Source: Alentia gelatinosa
Lineage: Eukaryota > Annelida > Polychaeta > Phyllodocida > Polynoidae
DNA length: 64,000 nucleotides
NCBI GenBank assembly: GCA_950022655.1
Contig: OX465583.1
Location: 14,965,298-15,029,297, forward strand
Direction of reading: 5' to 3'
Shown one piece after another: positions 41,950-53,460 of the stretch. Each line of letters opens with the position of its first letter. The first letter of the stretch is position 1. The position numbers and the translations under genes were made by a program. Below the pieces are notes generated by a model. The model saw only the letters and a list, made by a program, of their open reading frames with translations. It was not told where the DNA came from and made no database searches.

Positions 41950-44900
41950 GTTTGCCAGGTATGGTTAAGTTTAAAAAGCCTTGTCACTTTCTAAAATATG
42001 CCATTTCATATCTCTTTCTGGAAGGTGTTGGTTGCCATCATTTCTATTCTAACCTAGAGTATTTGATACTTTTATATAAATTTATGGTACAGTCATAGCA
42101 AGCTGCCATTAGAGATGTCTATTCCTGAAGAACACATTCCATCCCCTTGCCAACAGTGACGAAGGAGTAGCAATACTTTAGATCTGTCAAGGCAAATAAA
42201 GTCTATCTAAAACATGCAAGGTACAACATGCCGAGTTACAACATTAAGAATGATTCCTTCATATATCTCTACAGTCTTTCTATGTCAATAACTTGTTTTT
42301 CCGAGCTTTTGCTCCGTCTAGTATTTTGCGCTTGAGTGCAAGAGCGAAAACACAGCTTTCTCCTGCGCAACTAGATTAGTATGTTGTCTTCCTATTATTA
42401 TACAGCATGTATTTTTCAAACCCTCTTTTCAAATTCATATAATAGTTTCTCCTGAAAGTCAAGCAACTAAATGTGCTATGCCGATAATGTGCTAAGTAAT
42501 ACAGTATTACCTCATAAAAGAAAGTATCTTCGAATTGATTCATGTGAATGAAACTTGGTCTTCCTCTGTTTCTCTTATAGTGATTTAGATGAAAAACATG
42601 TGCTGATGAACTGTACTACATTGTGGAGACTCATTCGTGAAAAAGAACAGGAGCTAGCTTCTCAATGTAATGTGTAAAGATAGTTAGTAGAACATCGACA
42701 ATATATTGAAGACTGTGTGCACACCTAGCTCACGTAATTCTCGAGTAATCACTTGAATACATATAGTCTGGTCAATCTAGGGATAGACCCACCACATATT
42801 GCAATATAATTCATTTCTTCACAATGCATCTCAGAGAGGTCCCAGGAACATCATACTAAAAATCCATCCAAATTCACCTTGAGGAAATATGCCTCATTTG
42901 CATAAATCTGATTTTATAGTTGATAGGCAGGATTTCGCTGCTTAGAAGCCATAAATATCTTTATTTTCTCTTAGCGCACTAAAAATCCTATTTTTCTGTA
43001 TGCACCAGTTCCAGAACAGTAAAAGGTATATCCTTATCTATAGCTAATCAACACTGATTACTATGAAGATGAGCCGACATTCATTCTAGACTGATTCTGT
43101 TGCTTTTTTAATAACACTTAACTTTTTTTATTAAGGCAAGAGTGTCATCTCACCGTAGTGAGTTTTTCAGATCACTCGTAAAGTACAAGTACACAGCAGT
43201 TACTCCTCTTACAGAAGAGAGACATTTTAAGAAAAATGGTTACCTTCGGTATATTCATGGTTTAAAAAATGGTTACAGATGGGAATTCCGGTGTTGAGAT
43301 GTGATGTGATGAGATGAATGTTTGTATCAAGAAGGAGCCCCAATTTAACTCTTAACACAATATTGGTATAATATCTTTTATAATGAAGGACACAAAGAAG
43401 TACATATAGAGATACTCATCTCGGGTTGATGCGTCCCGTTTTTAGGGAGAGCTACTTACAGATTCTGTACAAAGTGTTGATTACATAACACAACCTAATT
43501 GAATTTTGAGAAGAGAGTTTGATCATGATTCAAGGGCATATATTGTAACTAACATGTCAAATCGCACAATGCACTCATCCATACTTTTCGTAAATATCAT
43601 ACTATGGTCATTATTGGCGTAATACAAAATCAGTCAAGCAGTTTAAGCGATTCCCTGTTGGTACGGACAAAAATAACCCATACAGAGTGATAACATTGTA
43701 AAAATGTAAATATACCAGATCGTGATGTTTGTTGTTAGATGTACAGCTAGTTCACTACTGGTCTGGATATCTCGATGTCATTGCTAGGAAGAACAATAGC
43801 ATGCTATCGAAGGCAATAAAGTCTTAGAAAAATATATATTGCCCTTGCCCTTAGATCTCTGGAACTAATATCGCATTACCTACCATCACTAAATCAACTC
43901 CAGGGAATTCACTGGTATGGAGAAAAAGTCTTCTTAGGTCAGCTCCCTTTGGCCTGATGGCCTGATACTGATCTCCTGATTTTTTTTGATTTTTTTTTTT
44001 TTTATATTTGAAACCCTACTTAGGTCAGTGCGAGACGTGACCGTTTCGGATAGTTTTTTTTTGACTTGATGATAAGTCCAAACCGACGCTATACCTGAAA
44101 AGAAAAGAACAGAAAACAAGTTAGAGAAACAATGACAATAACAAAATAACAATAACAACAATAAGGGATGATGTTACCCAGTTTTAGACAGAGAGATGTT
44201 ATTCCTGTGGGTGTGCTAAGGTTGTATTAGCTTAATGGTTGTTTATATCAATCCATGCCTAGTATTGTGCCATTTGGGTAGCCAGGGAGGTGCAAAGTGG
44301 GTAGTGCCCTGCCATTTGGTCAGGGAGGCCACAATCTCCTGATTGTACAAAATGTAAGGAAGGATTCCAAAGCACCTACTATTGCAGTTGCTGGTGATGA
44401 TACAGAACCACTTATTCTTATTTGCTGCTATGTAACTATTGATGACCTTCTTGACATCTAATATCAGCCAGAAAGAAAATAAAATGATAGAAAATCACTA
44501 AGATGCTAACCCTTAATTGCAGGATGATGTCTTCAGACAAAGTATCATCAGTTACCATGGTAAAGTACTAAATTCACATGACTAATCATGTGACATTGCT
44601 GTTTCCGAAAAAGGCTCCTTTGGTAGGAGCATGTTATTCCAAACACTGTCTGTAGTGAAATGTTGTGCAGGGAAATTGGGTTGTGCAGGGAAAGGGTTAA
44701 GAAAAGGAGCAGTGACAAGACACTTTCTATTTAGTGCCTACTTCAATCTTCAAATAGACTCCTATATTTCTTCAGCACACTTACATGGCATCTGGATTTA
44801 TTCCCAAATTCAGGCATGTAGAGAACACACCTAGCAGCCTACTCACTTGGGATACTGATCTAATGACTCAAAAAGCTTCTGCTAGGGTTCATCTAATGCA

Positions 44901-45700
44901 CCTGTAAATCAGGATGCTCATCTGCATATTGAGACATATGTGCTACCAGAAGAGCTAATTTGAGTGATGACAAGTATTTCTTAGAATAGTTGAGATTCAG
45001 ATTATTATATTTTATTATATATGACTCAGAATTGTTTTAATATATGCGGTGATATAATGCTTAAATAATCTTTCCCTATGATGGTCTCTCTAATTGCCTT
45101 GGATACTAGTCTAATGAAAATTGCATATAATTCACAGAAAATAGATAATTTTTTTTAAAATCATTAGCCTGAGAAATTCTATTTTTTAACAATGTTTGAA
45201 AAAGTAATGTTGTTGCTCTTAATGAACATTAGAAGCTTGGGAATCCTTATTGAGTTACTGCACTAGCATGATTTAGAATTCATAGGAATTAGCCTAATAA
45301 AAGCAGGTTGATAACTGCCTAGCTAGCTTTGATAATCAAATGGACAGACAGACCTATAAGGCCAATGTCTATTCTAAGAGGTTGCACGCCTAAAATTGAA
45401 TTGTTAGAATTGTTCAAAATTGTTATCTAGAGGTTGTTTTATGCATATTCTAACGGAACTCTAGGTGCTTCAGTGGTAAATTGGATTTATGCAAATTAGA
45501 CATATTTCTCCAAGGATTATGGAGGATTTTTAGTATGATGTAATCTGGCCCTCTCTGAGGTGCACTGTCAAGAAAAATATTCTGTTGCAATTTATGGTGG
45601 GAACGGCCTAAAAATGTCATATATTGACTCGATCTATAATATAAAGCTTGCTGCGAGTATTTTATATCTATTCTATTTTGAATTAATTCATTTCTTATCT
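41950..45700. other. Long AT-rich stretch without recognised genes
   Basis: No ORF over about 90 codons with plausible features, no clear tandem array and no inverted-repeat element that I can support. A T-rich run lies at 43980-44004. Probably intergenic or intronic. Confidence 0.5.
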
Positions 45701-45777
45701 TAAGCAATTAACTCAAAATCTCAGAGACTCAGAGGCAGGAATCGCCAAGTGGGAATGGGCCTTAAGCAGGTGAGTGC

Positions 45778-45935
45778 CCGAGTGTGTTCGTGAGTGACTG
45801 TGTGAGTAGATGTGAGTTTGTGAGTGACTGAATGTTTGAGTGAGTGAGTGAGAGAGAGAAAGTGTGTGAGCGAGTGAGAGTGTGTGAGTGACCGAGTGAG
45901 TGTGTGTGAGAGAGAGGGAGAGAGAACGACTAGGG
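45778..45935. repeat. GAGT/GTGA simple repeat
   Basis: Degenerate (GTGA)n/(GA)n/(GT)n tract. Confidence 0.9.
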
Positions 45936-46011
45936 TAACGGCCGTGGTTGACAGTCAGGGTGGATGGCGCTGCTACTGAAGCTGCCTCCTCCCACGCACG
46001 GGCCAATAACA

Positions 46012-46095
46012 AGGCCCGGCTCCGAGCAGATTGGAGCAGCTCCGAGAAGCTCTGTGCAGCTCGGAACAGAGCCGAGCATTTTCGAGCAGCCGGCG
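46012..46095. repeat. CTCCGAGCAG-type short repeats (copy 1)
   Basis: Tandem degenerate 10-mers such as CTCCGAGCAG, CTCCGAGAAG, CTCGGAACAG. The same unit forms a larger array at 48396-48597, and a related CTCAGAGAGCGG run is at 47115-47155. Confidence 0.75.
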
Positions 46096-46159
46096 TCTAT
46101 GATAATGAGGTGGAATGAGGTACGGCCGCTGCACGGATGTGGGCTGCGCTGATAACAAC

Positions 46160-46440
46160 ACGCTCCGCCCGCTATACGCCGCACGCCACTATACGCCGCA
46201 CGCCACTATACGCCGCATGCCACTATACGCCGCACGCCGCTATACGCTGCCCACCGCACGCCGCTCCCTGCCCGTTGTTATACGCCACTCGCTATGCGCC
46301 GCCCACCGTACGCCGTACGCCGTACGCCGTACGCTTCACCCATACACGCCGTGCCCCGCCCGCTGTACGCCGTCCGCCGTTATATACCACCTGTCGCCCG
46401 CCGCTATACGCCGCCCGCCGCTATACGCCGCCCGTACTCA
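46160..46440. repeat. CGCCGCACGCC / ATACGCCG tandem repeat
   Basis: Degenerate units of CGCCGC-ACGC-CACTATA followed by TACGCCG runs. Several frames are open only because of the repeat. Complementary in motif to 14350-14520. Confidence 0.85.
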
Positions 46441-46529
46441 GCCGTGGCCTTTGTTGTTGGAGGTAGCGCGGCGGCTGGCGGTGAGTGGTCCGCCCGTCCC
46501 GCCTCCTCCTGCTCCTGCTCCTCCTCCAT

Positions 46530-46990
46530 AAGGCCTATTTCCATTGGTCGACGAAAAGGGTGTAGATTTTTTGAGTAACCCAGAAAGTCTGTCGGTGGTG
46601 CCACTCACTGTGCGTCTATATAGAAGGATAATAGATTTCACTCAGTCACCAAGCTTTCACTCAGTGGTGGGTGGTGCTACATTGCATAATATAAGCAGAA
46701 AAAGTCGTGGGTCATTTCACGAGCTGGGTCGTTTCCATTGACCGATTTTAGGTCAGCAGTGCCACTCACTGTGCGTCTATATAGAAGGGTAATAGATTTC
46801 TCTCAGTCACCAAGCTTTCACTCAGTGGTGGGTGGTGCTACATTGCATTATATAAGCAGAAAAAGTCGTGGGTCATTTCACGAGCTGGGTCGTTTCCATT
46901 GACCGATTTTAGGTCAGCAGTGCCAAAAGTCCGTCGGTGGTTCCTGACTGTAGATCGGTGACTGGAGATCGGCCAATGGAAACGGGCCTT
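46530..46990. mobile_element. 461-bp terminal-inverted-repeat element with an internal duplication
   Basis: Ends AAGGCCTATTTCCATTGG (46530) and CCAATGGAAACGGGCCTT (46990) match at 16 of 18 positions when inverted. Inside, a ~165-bp unit (from CCACTCACTGTGCGTC to GATTTTAGGTCAGCAG) is duplicated in tandem at ~46600-46758 and ~46759-46922. 'GTCGTTTCCATTGACCG' also recurs. No transposase. Confidence 0.65.
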
Positions 46991-47645
46991 TACGCTGCTG
47001 CTGGGCGTGGGGCTCGAAGCGCGGGTGTTGTGGCGGTTTGTTTGGTTGCTGGTGGCTGCCTGCAGGTGGCGCTGGTGTCGCTGAGTGTGAGCAGAGTGGG
47101 ACGAAGCGGGGCGACCAGCTCAGAGAGCGGCTCAGAGAGCAGCTCAGAGAGCGGCCAGCAGCCGGTTACAGTCCGCCGCGCGCCGTCATATTACTATGGA
47201 CTAACACCCGACCACAACAGCCCGGCGTGCGGAACACCCACAGTATGGACTAATACCCTACCACCGCAGCACAGACCCCAGCACGGAGCTGTTTACCCCC
47301 CACACCACCACGACGACCACCACCAAAACGACGAGCTCCGGGAGGACGGCCCCGGGCACCTAGCCCCGCCGTCCCTCCGTCCGCTCGGCCCGTCACATCG
47401 GCCCACGGCGGCGACGGCGTCGAGCTGGGGGCCGGCAGCTGCAGGCAGCGGAGCCCGGCCCCGTCGCCGGCCGTGTACACGCGGCACGGCGGACCCCCAT
47501 GGAGCTCGGGCGGCGGCGGCGGCGGCGGCGGGGGGCCCTCCCCGGGCCTGTGGGCCTGGCTTCCCGTGGCGCGGACGTACCCCACACGGTCCCCTCAGGC
47601 CGCCTACACCACGCCAGCTGGCATGGCTCCTGACAGTTACCATCG
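46991..47645 (+). CDS. Possible first exon of a second gene in a CpG-rich region
   Basis: GC-rich, CpG-dense region ending in a strong donor CATCG|GTAAGT at 47645/47646. The most protein-like frame from 47254 ends ...TPAGMAPDSYHR and leaves the donor in phase 2. A strong initiation context, GCTGGCATGG, gives an in-frame ATG at 47623. This frame joins correctly to the candidate exon at 63645. A competing frame from 46937 reads 308 codons through the donor and contains a hydrophobic run (VVAVCLVAGGCLQVALVSLS), but its later part is compositionally odd. I do not recognise a family. Start and true frame are unresolved; most of the region may be 5' UTR. Confidence 0.3.
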
Positions 47646-48395
47646 GTAAGTCTCGACACCGTTCTCATTCTTCTTGCCGTTCTTGGTGTTCTGACCGTTC
47701 TGACTGTTCTCGCCGTTTTTATCATTTTCACTGCTCCACTGAACCGCGACGCGCATGCACACGCCGGCGTCACGAGGGGTCAGGTCGTACGCAACACGGG
47801 CAGAGATTTGTTTACACCCCTTTAACATACTTCCATAGCCCTATAACTCCGACATCTCTATAACTTACACACAGAACTCACATACAAGTGCATGACAATT
47901 ACACCTATACCTACATCTACCTTTATAACACAAATACACATACGTGACTAAACTCACACCCTCCCATCCATATAACTGACACCTACCTACACCCACATCC
48001 GCATAACTCACCCACCTACACTCACATTGCTATACCTGATACATATAGTATGATGATATAGCTGTATACCTATAATTCTGACGTATAAACCTACTCATCT
48101 ATAACTGAACCGCCTCTACCCACATCCCTATAGCTCACACATGGAACTACATACCCTGCTCACACACACTATGCGTTTCTATCAAACTCTCCGTTTGTCT
48201 GTTTCTCTCTCTGATTCTCTCGATTTCACTCTCTTCTCTTCTTGTCATGTTTTAACACTTCTCTCAGCACATCCATAGATCGCAGTTTCTTTATCTACGT
48301 TACTATCCCGTTTAGGCCTGAAGTACAGCGTTGTGGGCTGAGCAAGGTCAAGGCCGGCACGATAACAGGTATCACGCAGTGACCATTAGTGAAGT
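47646..48395. other. Unassigned stretch after the candidate donor
   Basis: CA/CTA-rich degenerate sequence (repeated ATAACTCACAC- and CCTATA-type words) without ORF support. It could be intron. Confidence 0.4.
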
Positions 48396-48597
48396 ACTCT
48401 GAGCAGCTCAGAGCAATTCCTGGAAGTCTCGAGCGGCTCCGAGCAGTTTTGAGCAGTTCCGAGCAGATCCGAGCAGTTCTGAGAAGCTCTGAGATGCTCT
48501 AAGAGGTTCCAAGCAGCTCCGAGTGGATCTGGGCAGCATTGAGCTGCTCTGTGTGGCTTCGAACAGTTCCGAGCAGGTCTCAGCAGCTGGCATCATG
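48396..48597. repeat. GAGCAG(C/T)TCC short tandem repeat (copy 2)
   Basis: About twenty degenerate 10-mers of the type CCGAGCAGTT. See also 46012-46095. Confidence 0.8.
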
Positions 48598-49540
48598 GTG
48601 TCATTGTCAGCGGGGTTTAATTGACAGTAGTATAAGAGTATGATACACTGTCACTATCAGTAGGGTTTAAATGTTGATTTGTAGTATAGGAGGACAATTC
48701 AGTGTCACTGTCAGTGGAGTCAAAATGATGGTTAGCAGTATAGGAGGACAATACACTGTCAGGCAATGGGGTTTAAATGATGTTAGTGATATAGATGGTC
48801 AATACACTGTCAGTGGGGATTAGATACTGTGAGTAGTATACGGCATATAGCCTATGATCCATTGGGGCTGCCATGACGCCCCCCGAGTAGGTGTTCTTCA
48901 CTAAAGGAGGTGAAAAAGTAGGTGTTCTTCACTAAAGGAGGTGGAAAAGAAGTGAGTGATAATTGGGAAATGTCACAACTTTAGCCTTGCTCACATATTT
49001 ATATAAAGTGTTACATATGGAAAATATCATGTTTTGGGTTTAGTTATTATGTCATCCTACTTTGGGATGGGTGTAGAGAGTCAAGGGAACCATGGTAAAA
49101 TATTGAAAGGTAGTTGAATTTTGTAAGAACAAAGCGCCAGAATATAGGTTTGTCCCCCAACCACCTAGTGACTGCTTCATGAACTAACAATGGCTCTGTC
49201 CCCTATATGAGTACAATGCAGCATCATAGTCAATGAGGTTCAAATGATGTTGGTAGTATGGGAGTACAATATGCTACCACTGTCATTGAGGATTTAATGA
49301 TGTTAGTATTTAGGAGTGCAATACACTGCCACTGTCAGTGCGGTTTAATGACATTCAGTAGTATAGAAGTACAATATTTTGTCATCGTAGTGGGGTTTAA
49401 ATGATGTTAGCAGTATAGGAGTACGATACACTGTCAATATCAGTGGTTTTAAATGATTTTAGATGTATAGAAGAGCAATACACTGTCACCGTCAATGGAG
49501 TTTAAATGATGGCTATTAGTATAAAGAGGATAAAGCATGA

Positions 49541-49830
49541 CGTCCATCTACTACGGTATGGCTGCGATATCGTCTACGATGCACCTACTGATACAAAGAT
49601 TGAAATCGCGTTGGAGGGTCACCTAATATCGGGGCAGTTGATCACGTCTCTGCGATTAGGCACCGATGGAAAATGGGGGTTTACCCCTGATGATGCGTGG
49701 TGAATTGGCATGTCTAGACATTTGTCGACGATTTTGCACCTTCCCGATATGTCTCCGATATTTGCTTTTTGTATCGGTGCCATATCGGTAGGTCTAAATT
49801 TCTATCGTAGTAGGTGAACACCAGGCCTAA
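49541..49830. mobile_element. MITE, TTAGGCC...GGCCTAA family, copy 3 (inverted)
   Basis: Reverse-complement copy of the family at 16679 and 17095. Right end CTATCGTAGTAGGTG-ACACCAGGCCTAA at 49830; left end ACGTCCATCTACTACGG. Diverged, including GACATTTGTCGACGATTTTG. Confidence 0.8.
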
Positions 49831-49926
49831 TACACTTTCACTGTCAGTCGGTTTTGAATGTCAGTTAGTAGTATAGGAGGACAATACACTATCACTTTCA
49901 GTGGGGTTCAAATGATGTTGGTAATA

Positions 49927-50214
49927 TTAGGCCCGGCGTCCACCTACTACGATAGAATCGTAGACCTCCCGATATGGCACCGATACAAAATGTCAAAATC
50001 GGAGACATATCGGGAAGGTGCAAAATCTTAGACATATGTCTAGATAAGCCAATTCACCATGCGTTGTTTGGGGTTTTTATCGGTGTCTAATCGCAGAAAC
50101 GTGGTCAACTGCCCCGATATCAGGCAACCTTCCGACGCGATTTCGATTTTTTTTCGGGAGGTGCATCGTAGACCATATCGGTGCCATATCGTAGTAGGTG
50201 GACGCCGGGCCTAA
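49927..50214. mobile_element. MITE, TTAGGCC...GGCCTAA family, copy 4 (complete)
   Basis: Both ends intact: TTAGGCCCGGCGTCCACCTA at 49927 and TAGGTGGACGCCGGGCCTAA at 50214, 288 bp. Best reference copy in the window. No clear target duplication outside TTA/TAA, which belong to the palindromic end. Confidence 0.9.
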
Positions 50215-50439
50215 GAGTACAATACACTATACCACTGTCATTGCAAATTGAATGATGTTAGTATTTGGGAGTGCAATACACTGCCACTGTCAGTGCAGTT
50301 TAATGACATTCAGTAGTATAGAAGTACAATATTTTGTCATCGTTAGTGGGGTTAAAATGATGTTAGCAGTATAGGAGTACGATACACTGTCACTGCCAAT
50401 GGGGTGTTAATTATGAGTACAATACTCTGTTATTGAGGT

Positions 50440-50640
50440 TTAACTCACTTAAAGACAGGTGCCAGTGGTGAAGCTACCCCTGTAAGAACAGGTGCTCGTG
50501 GATGGGTATACCACTAGGGGACAGGCACATTCTTGACAGAACTCATGAATTCAGTATTTAATCATGTGATATTAAACACAGTCATAAATGTTTTATTTCT
50601 TTTGAAAATAAATACTAAATATTATTATATACCCATATTC

Positions 50641-50673
<33 letters not shown>

Positions 50674-50836
50674 CAAAAAAACAAAAAAACAAATATTACC
50701 TTGATATTTAAAAATCAGCAGTTTTTTGAATAATGGAGAAATGTTGCCTCAAGGCATCATATGTCCCTTATGCAGTGATGCCTGAAGGCATCTATGTCCT
50801 TAGTATGGAGACATCATGAGTCCTTTAAAGGATTAA
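50440..50836. mobile_element. piggyBac-like MITE, copy 2 (decayed)
   Basis: TTAA at 50440-50443 and 50833-50836. Landmarks shared with 35729-36103 include AAAGACAGGTGCC, ACTAGGGGACAGGCACAT and GCCTCAAGGCATCAT microhairpins. Contains a ~29-nt A run (50643-50671), probably a later microsatellite expansion. Confidence 0.75.
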
Positions 50837-50960
50837 ATAATGTTAGTATTATAGGAGTACAATACACTGTCACTGCCAATGGGATGCAAATGATGTTAGT
50901 TGTTTAGGAGTACGGTACGCTGTCAGTGGGGTTTAAAGGATGGTCAGCAGTGCAGTAGAA

Positions 50961-51650
50961 TCACACATAAAGGACACCATATGCAAGGGGTCCTGTGTAG
51001 GGACCGCTAATTAAGACATAGTGCAGAGATCAAGTGTTTGGTTAGAGGCTTGACCATTAAGAGGTAGTATAAGAATCAGGGCCAGGTTTAAGGTTTGGCG
51101 ATTAATACATGGTCTTCATATGAGGGGCCACGGTCAAGGCTTGGCCATTAAGACAAAGTGTAGGGATCAGGAGTTAGGTTTAAGGAATGACCACTAAGAT
51201 GTGGTGTAGAGATGAGGTGCCAGGTTTAAGGCTTGCCCATTAAGACATGGTGTATAGAGATCAGTTGCTGGGTTTAAAGCTTGGTCATTAAGGCGTAGAG
51301 TAAAGATCAAATGCTGCATTTAATGCTAGGCCATCAAGACGTGGCATAGAGACCAGGTGCCCCCCTCACATGTCAACCAAATAGAATTAATCGATCAGCC
51401 CCCGAACTGACTGATTGATTGCAACTTCTAGATATGGATCCACGCATTGCACACCCTCCAAACCAGAGCAGGGCCCCTTCCCACTTCTCTGAAATACAGG
51501 GACTAAAGCGGCCCCCGAGCCCCGTCACCCGCACAGAAAGCGTTATGCGAACCCAGACACATTTCCATCGAATATTGTGAATAATAAATGGTGGTCGACG
51601 GTGACCTCCGTGCGCCACTAAAAAACCAAAATACCAGTCTGGCATGTGTG
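50961..51650. repeat. Weak degenerate ~65-bp repeat and unassigned sequence
   Basis: 51000-51360 repeats words such as AGGTTTAAGGCTTGGCCATT and AAGACATGGTGTAGAGATCAG about six times, very imperfectly. 51370-51650 has nothing recognised. Confidence 0.5.
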
Positions 51651-51655
51651 GGTAA

Positions 51656-51955
51656 GCGACGGGCAATGGGCACTAGGCAGTGAGCAGGCAGTGGGCAGTG
51701 GGCAGTGGTGGCAGGCGGTGGGCAGTATGGGGGAAGTGGGCAGTAGGGGCAGTGGGTAGTAGGCCCTAAGCAGCAGTGGGCAGTAGGCAGCAGTGGGCAT
51801 TGGAAGTCAGTGGATGTCAGCGGCCAGTAGGTGACAGTCTTTAGGCAGCGGGTGGGCAGTGGGCAGTGGGCGGCAGTGGGCGGCAGTGGGCAGCAGTGGG
51901 CAGTTGCTGCGGTGGATAATGCGCAGACAGAGATCAGGCAGCTGGCAGGCAGGGG
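51656..51955. repeat. GGGCAGT(A/G) short tandem repeat
   Basis: Degenerate G-rich array of GTGGGCAGTAGGCAGCAGTG-type words, about 300 bp. Confidence 0.9.
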
Positions 51956-51964
51956 GCAGGACTC

Positions 51965-51988
51965 TTTTTTTTATATTTTTTTTTTATT
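51965..51988 (-). mobile_element. Poly(A) tail and signal of a minus-strand retroposon
   Basis: T tract 51965-51984 with TTTATT at 51983-51988 (AATAAA on minus). The body to the right (52.0-52.5 kb) has no recognised domain. Confidence 0.4.
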
Positions 51989-52525
51989 GAGAACTCTCAC
52001 CAAGGCAAGTTTTTCAGTTCCAACATAGTACAGCGTCGTCATAACATTCTGAACAATCGATTATCGTTGAGTGTCAAAGAAGAAGTTTTAAGTACATAAT
52101 GCCTAGGTGGCGGTAGTTAATTATGAATTTAATTTATGAATGAGAAGGATGAAGAAATGTGTACGATGAGGGTGGGGGGGCTACAGATTTAGAGCTTTTT
52201 CACACAATGTTTGAAGTCTTTCATACTATCCACCGATTGGATTTCTGCAGGCAACTTGTCTCATGCATTCACTCCACGCCAAAACGGTGATTCTAGGACT
52301 GAGGTAGTCTTAGGACATGGCAATTTGAACTTGATTTTCGAGCTGCTTCTTGTTCTGGAACCAACCTTATCTAGCCATGTTAAGTTTTTTGTTTGCTGGT
52401 CATCCTTCATTTCACTTCACATTCACTAGTTCTTACTACTGAGGCCTTCTCAAGGAGATTCAGAAGGTTCCTCTGTGTTGCTTGTGTCTGCACTGAGAAG
52501 AACCATCAGTGGAAGCTCGAGTGGA

Positions 52526-52870
52526 GTATACGCCCTCCAGAGGTTACTAAACTCCCTATTATCGCCCAGGGTAAATGCAAGTTCCGCTCGCGGCTGGCTT
52601 GGCAGACTACAACCACATGAACTATCGTTTTCCCATTTATATTAGGAGAACCTGAATATTATTTCGGATCTGTATGTAGAAATAGCTGAAATTTCCATTT
52701 CCGATATTGGATTTCCGATTTAAATATTTATAAAAAACCGTTATACTGCGATAATTGTGGTTACGGTTCAAGGGTCTATCATCATCCCATGTCGGCAACC
52801 AGCGAGCACCGGGACCTGTAAACAGACTGACTTCTGGGATACCTCAATAGGGTCTATGGCCAGACTTCTC
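52526..52870 (-). repeat. Dispersed repeat, copy 2 (uninterrupted)
   Basis: Reverse complement of 32651-33347 without its insertion. Continuous from ATACGCCCTCCAGAGGTTAC to GGGATACCTCAATAGGGTC. Third partial copy at 59549-59830. Confidence 0.8.
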
Positions 52871-53159
52871 TCCAGCGTTGTGATTGGAAGGCAGGGATTG
52901 CCTCTACCAATCAGCAGTTACGGAACACCAGCTGGAACACTAGACACATACACCCACTCCTCTTTCATTTTCCTTTGTTTACTGTTCCCGGTGGAACCAC
53001 ATGGGGATTTTTAAATATCATCAACTATCAATCAAACTGGTTCTTTGTGATTCATTCTAATCCTAGATGAGTAAATTTAACCTTTTGTCCAGTTTATCCA
53101 ATCCTTTTAGGTGAAATGGTTTGATTTACATTTGTTTGATTTACATAGGAATTGTACTG

Positions 53160-53460
53160 CAAATATGTTTTTTTTTCAATTCTTTCAAAAACAAGGCTGG
53201 TGACCTATGATTTTAAAACTTATTTGTGTAGTACTATACATATATCATATTCCGCGAAAGTTTCAAGAACATGGTTTTACATTGTGAAAAGCAACTTTTT
53301 AGAATGTCTATATATTCTAAAATCATCATAATATTGGTTTCTAAATCAAAAACGCACACTGTGAACCCCAATTTCTAAGTTAGATATGTGTTTTACAATA
53401 CTTAGAGATCATCATATTAAATGACCAAGATAATGACATGGGTTTTAATTTTCAAACAAA
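53160..53460 (-). repeat. Dispersed repeat, inverted copy of 12920-13260
   Basis: TTCAATTCTTTCAAAAAC, GGTGACCTATGATTTT, CATATTCCGCGAAAG and GACATGGGTTTTAATTT match the 12.9-13.3 kb block in reverse complement. A further partial unit is at ~53920-53990. Confidence 0.55.

Larger units (their letters stand above)
48600..50960. repeat. Degenerate ~50-60-bp minisatellite invaded by MITEs
   Basis: Units built on GGAGTACAATACACTGTCAC, TGTCAGTGGGGTTTAAATGA and TGTTAGTAGTATA recur across 2.3 kb. The array is broken by MITEs at 49541-49830, 49927-50214 and 50440-50836. Confidence 0.85.

Noticed and set aside
46115..46578. Proline/arginine-rich frames of 94-138 codons
   Set aside because: Derived from the CGCCGCACGCC repeat. 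Several frames are open simultaneously and no domain is seen.
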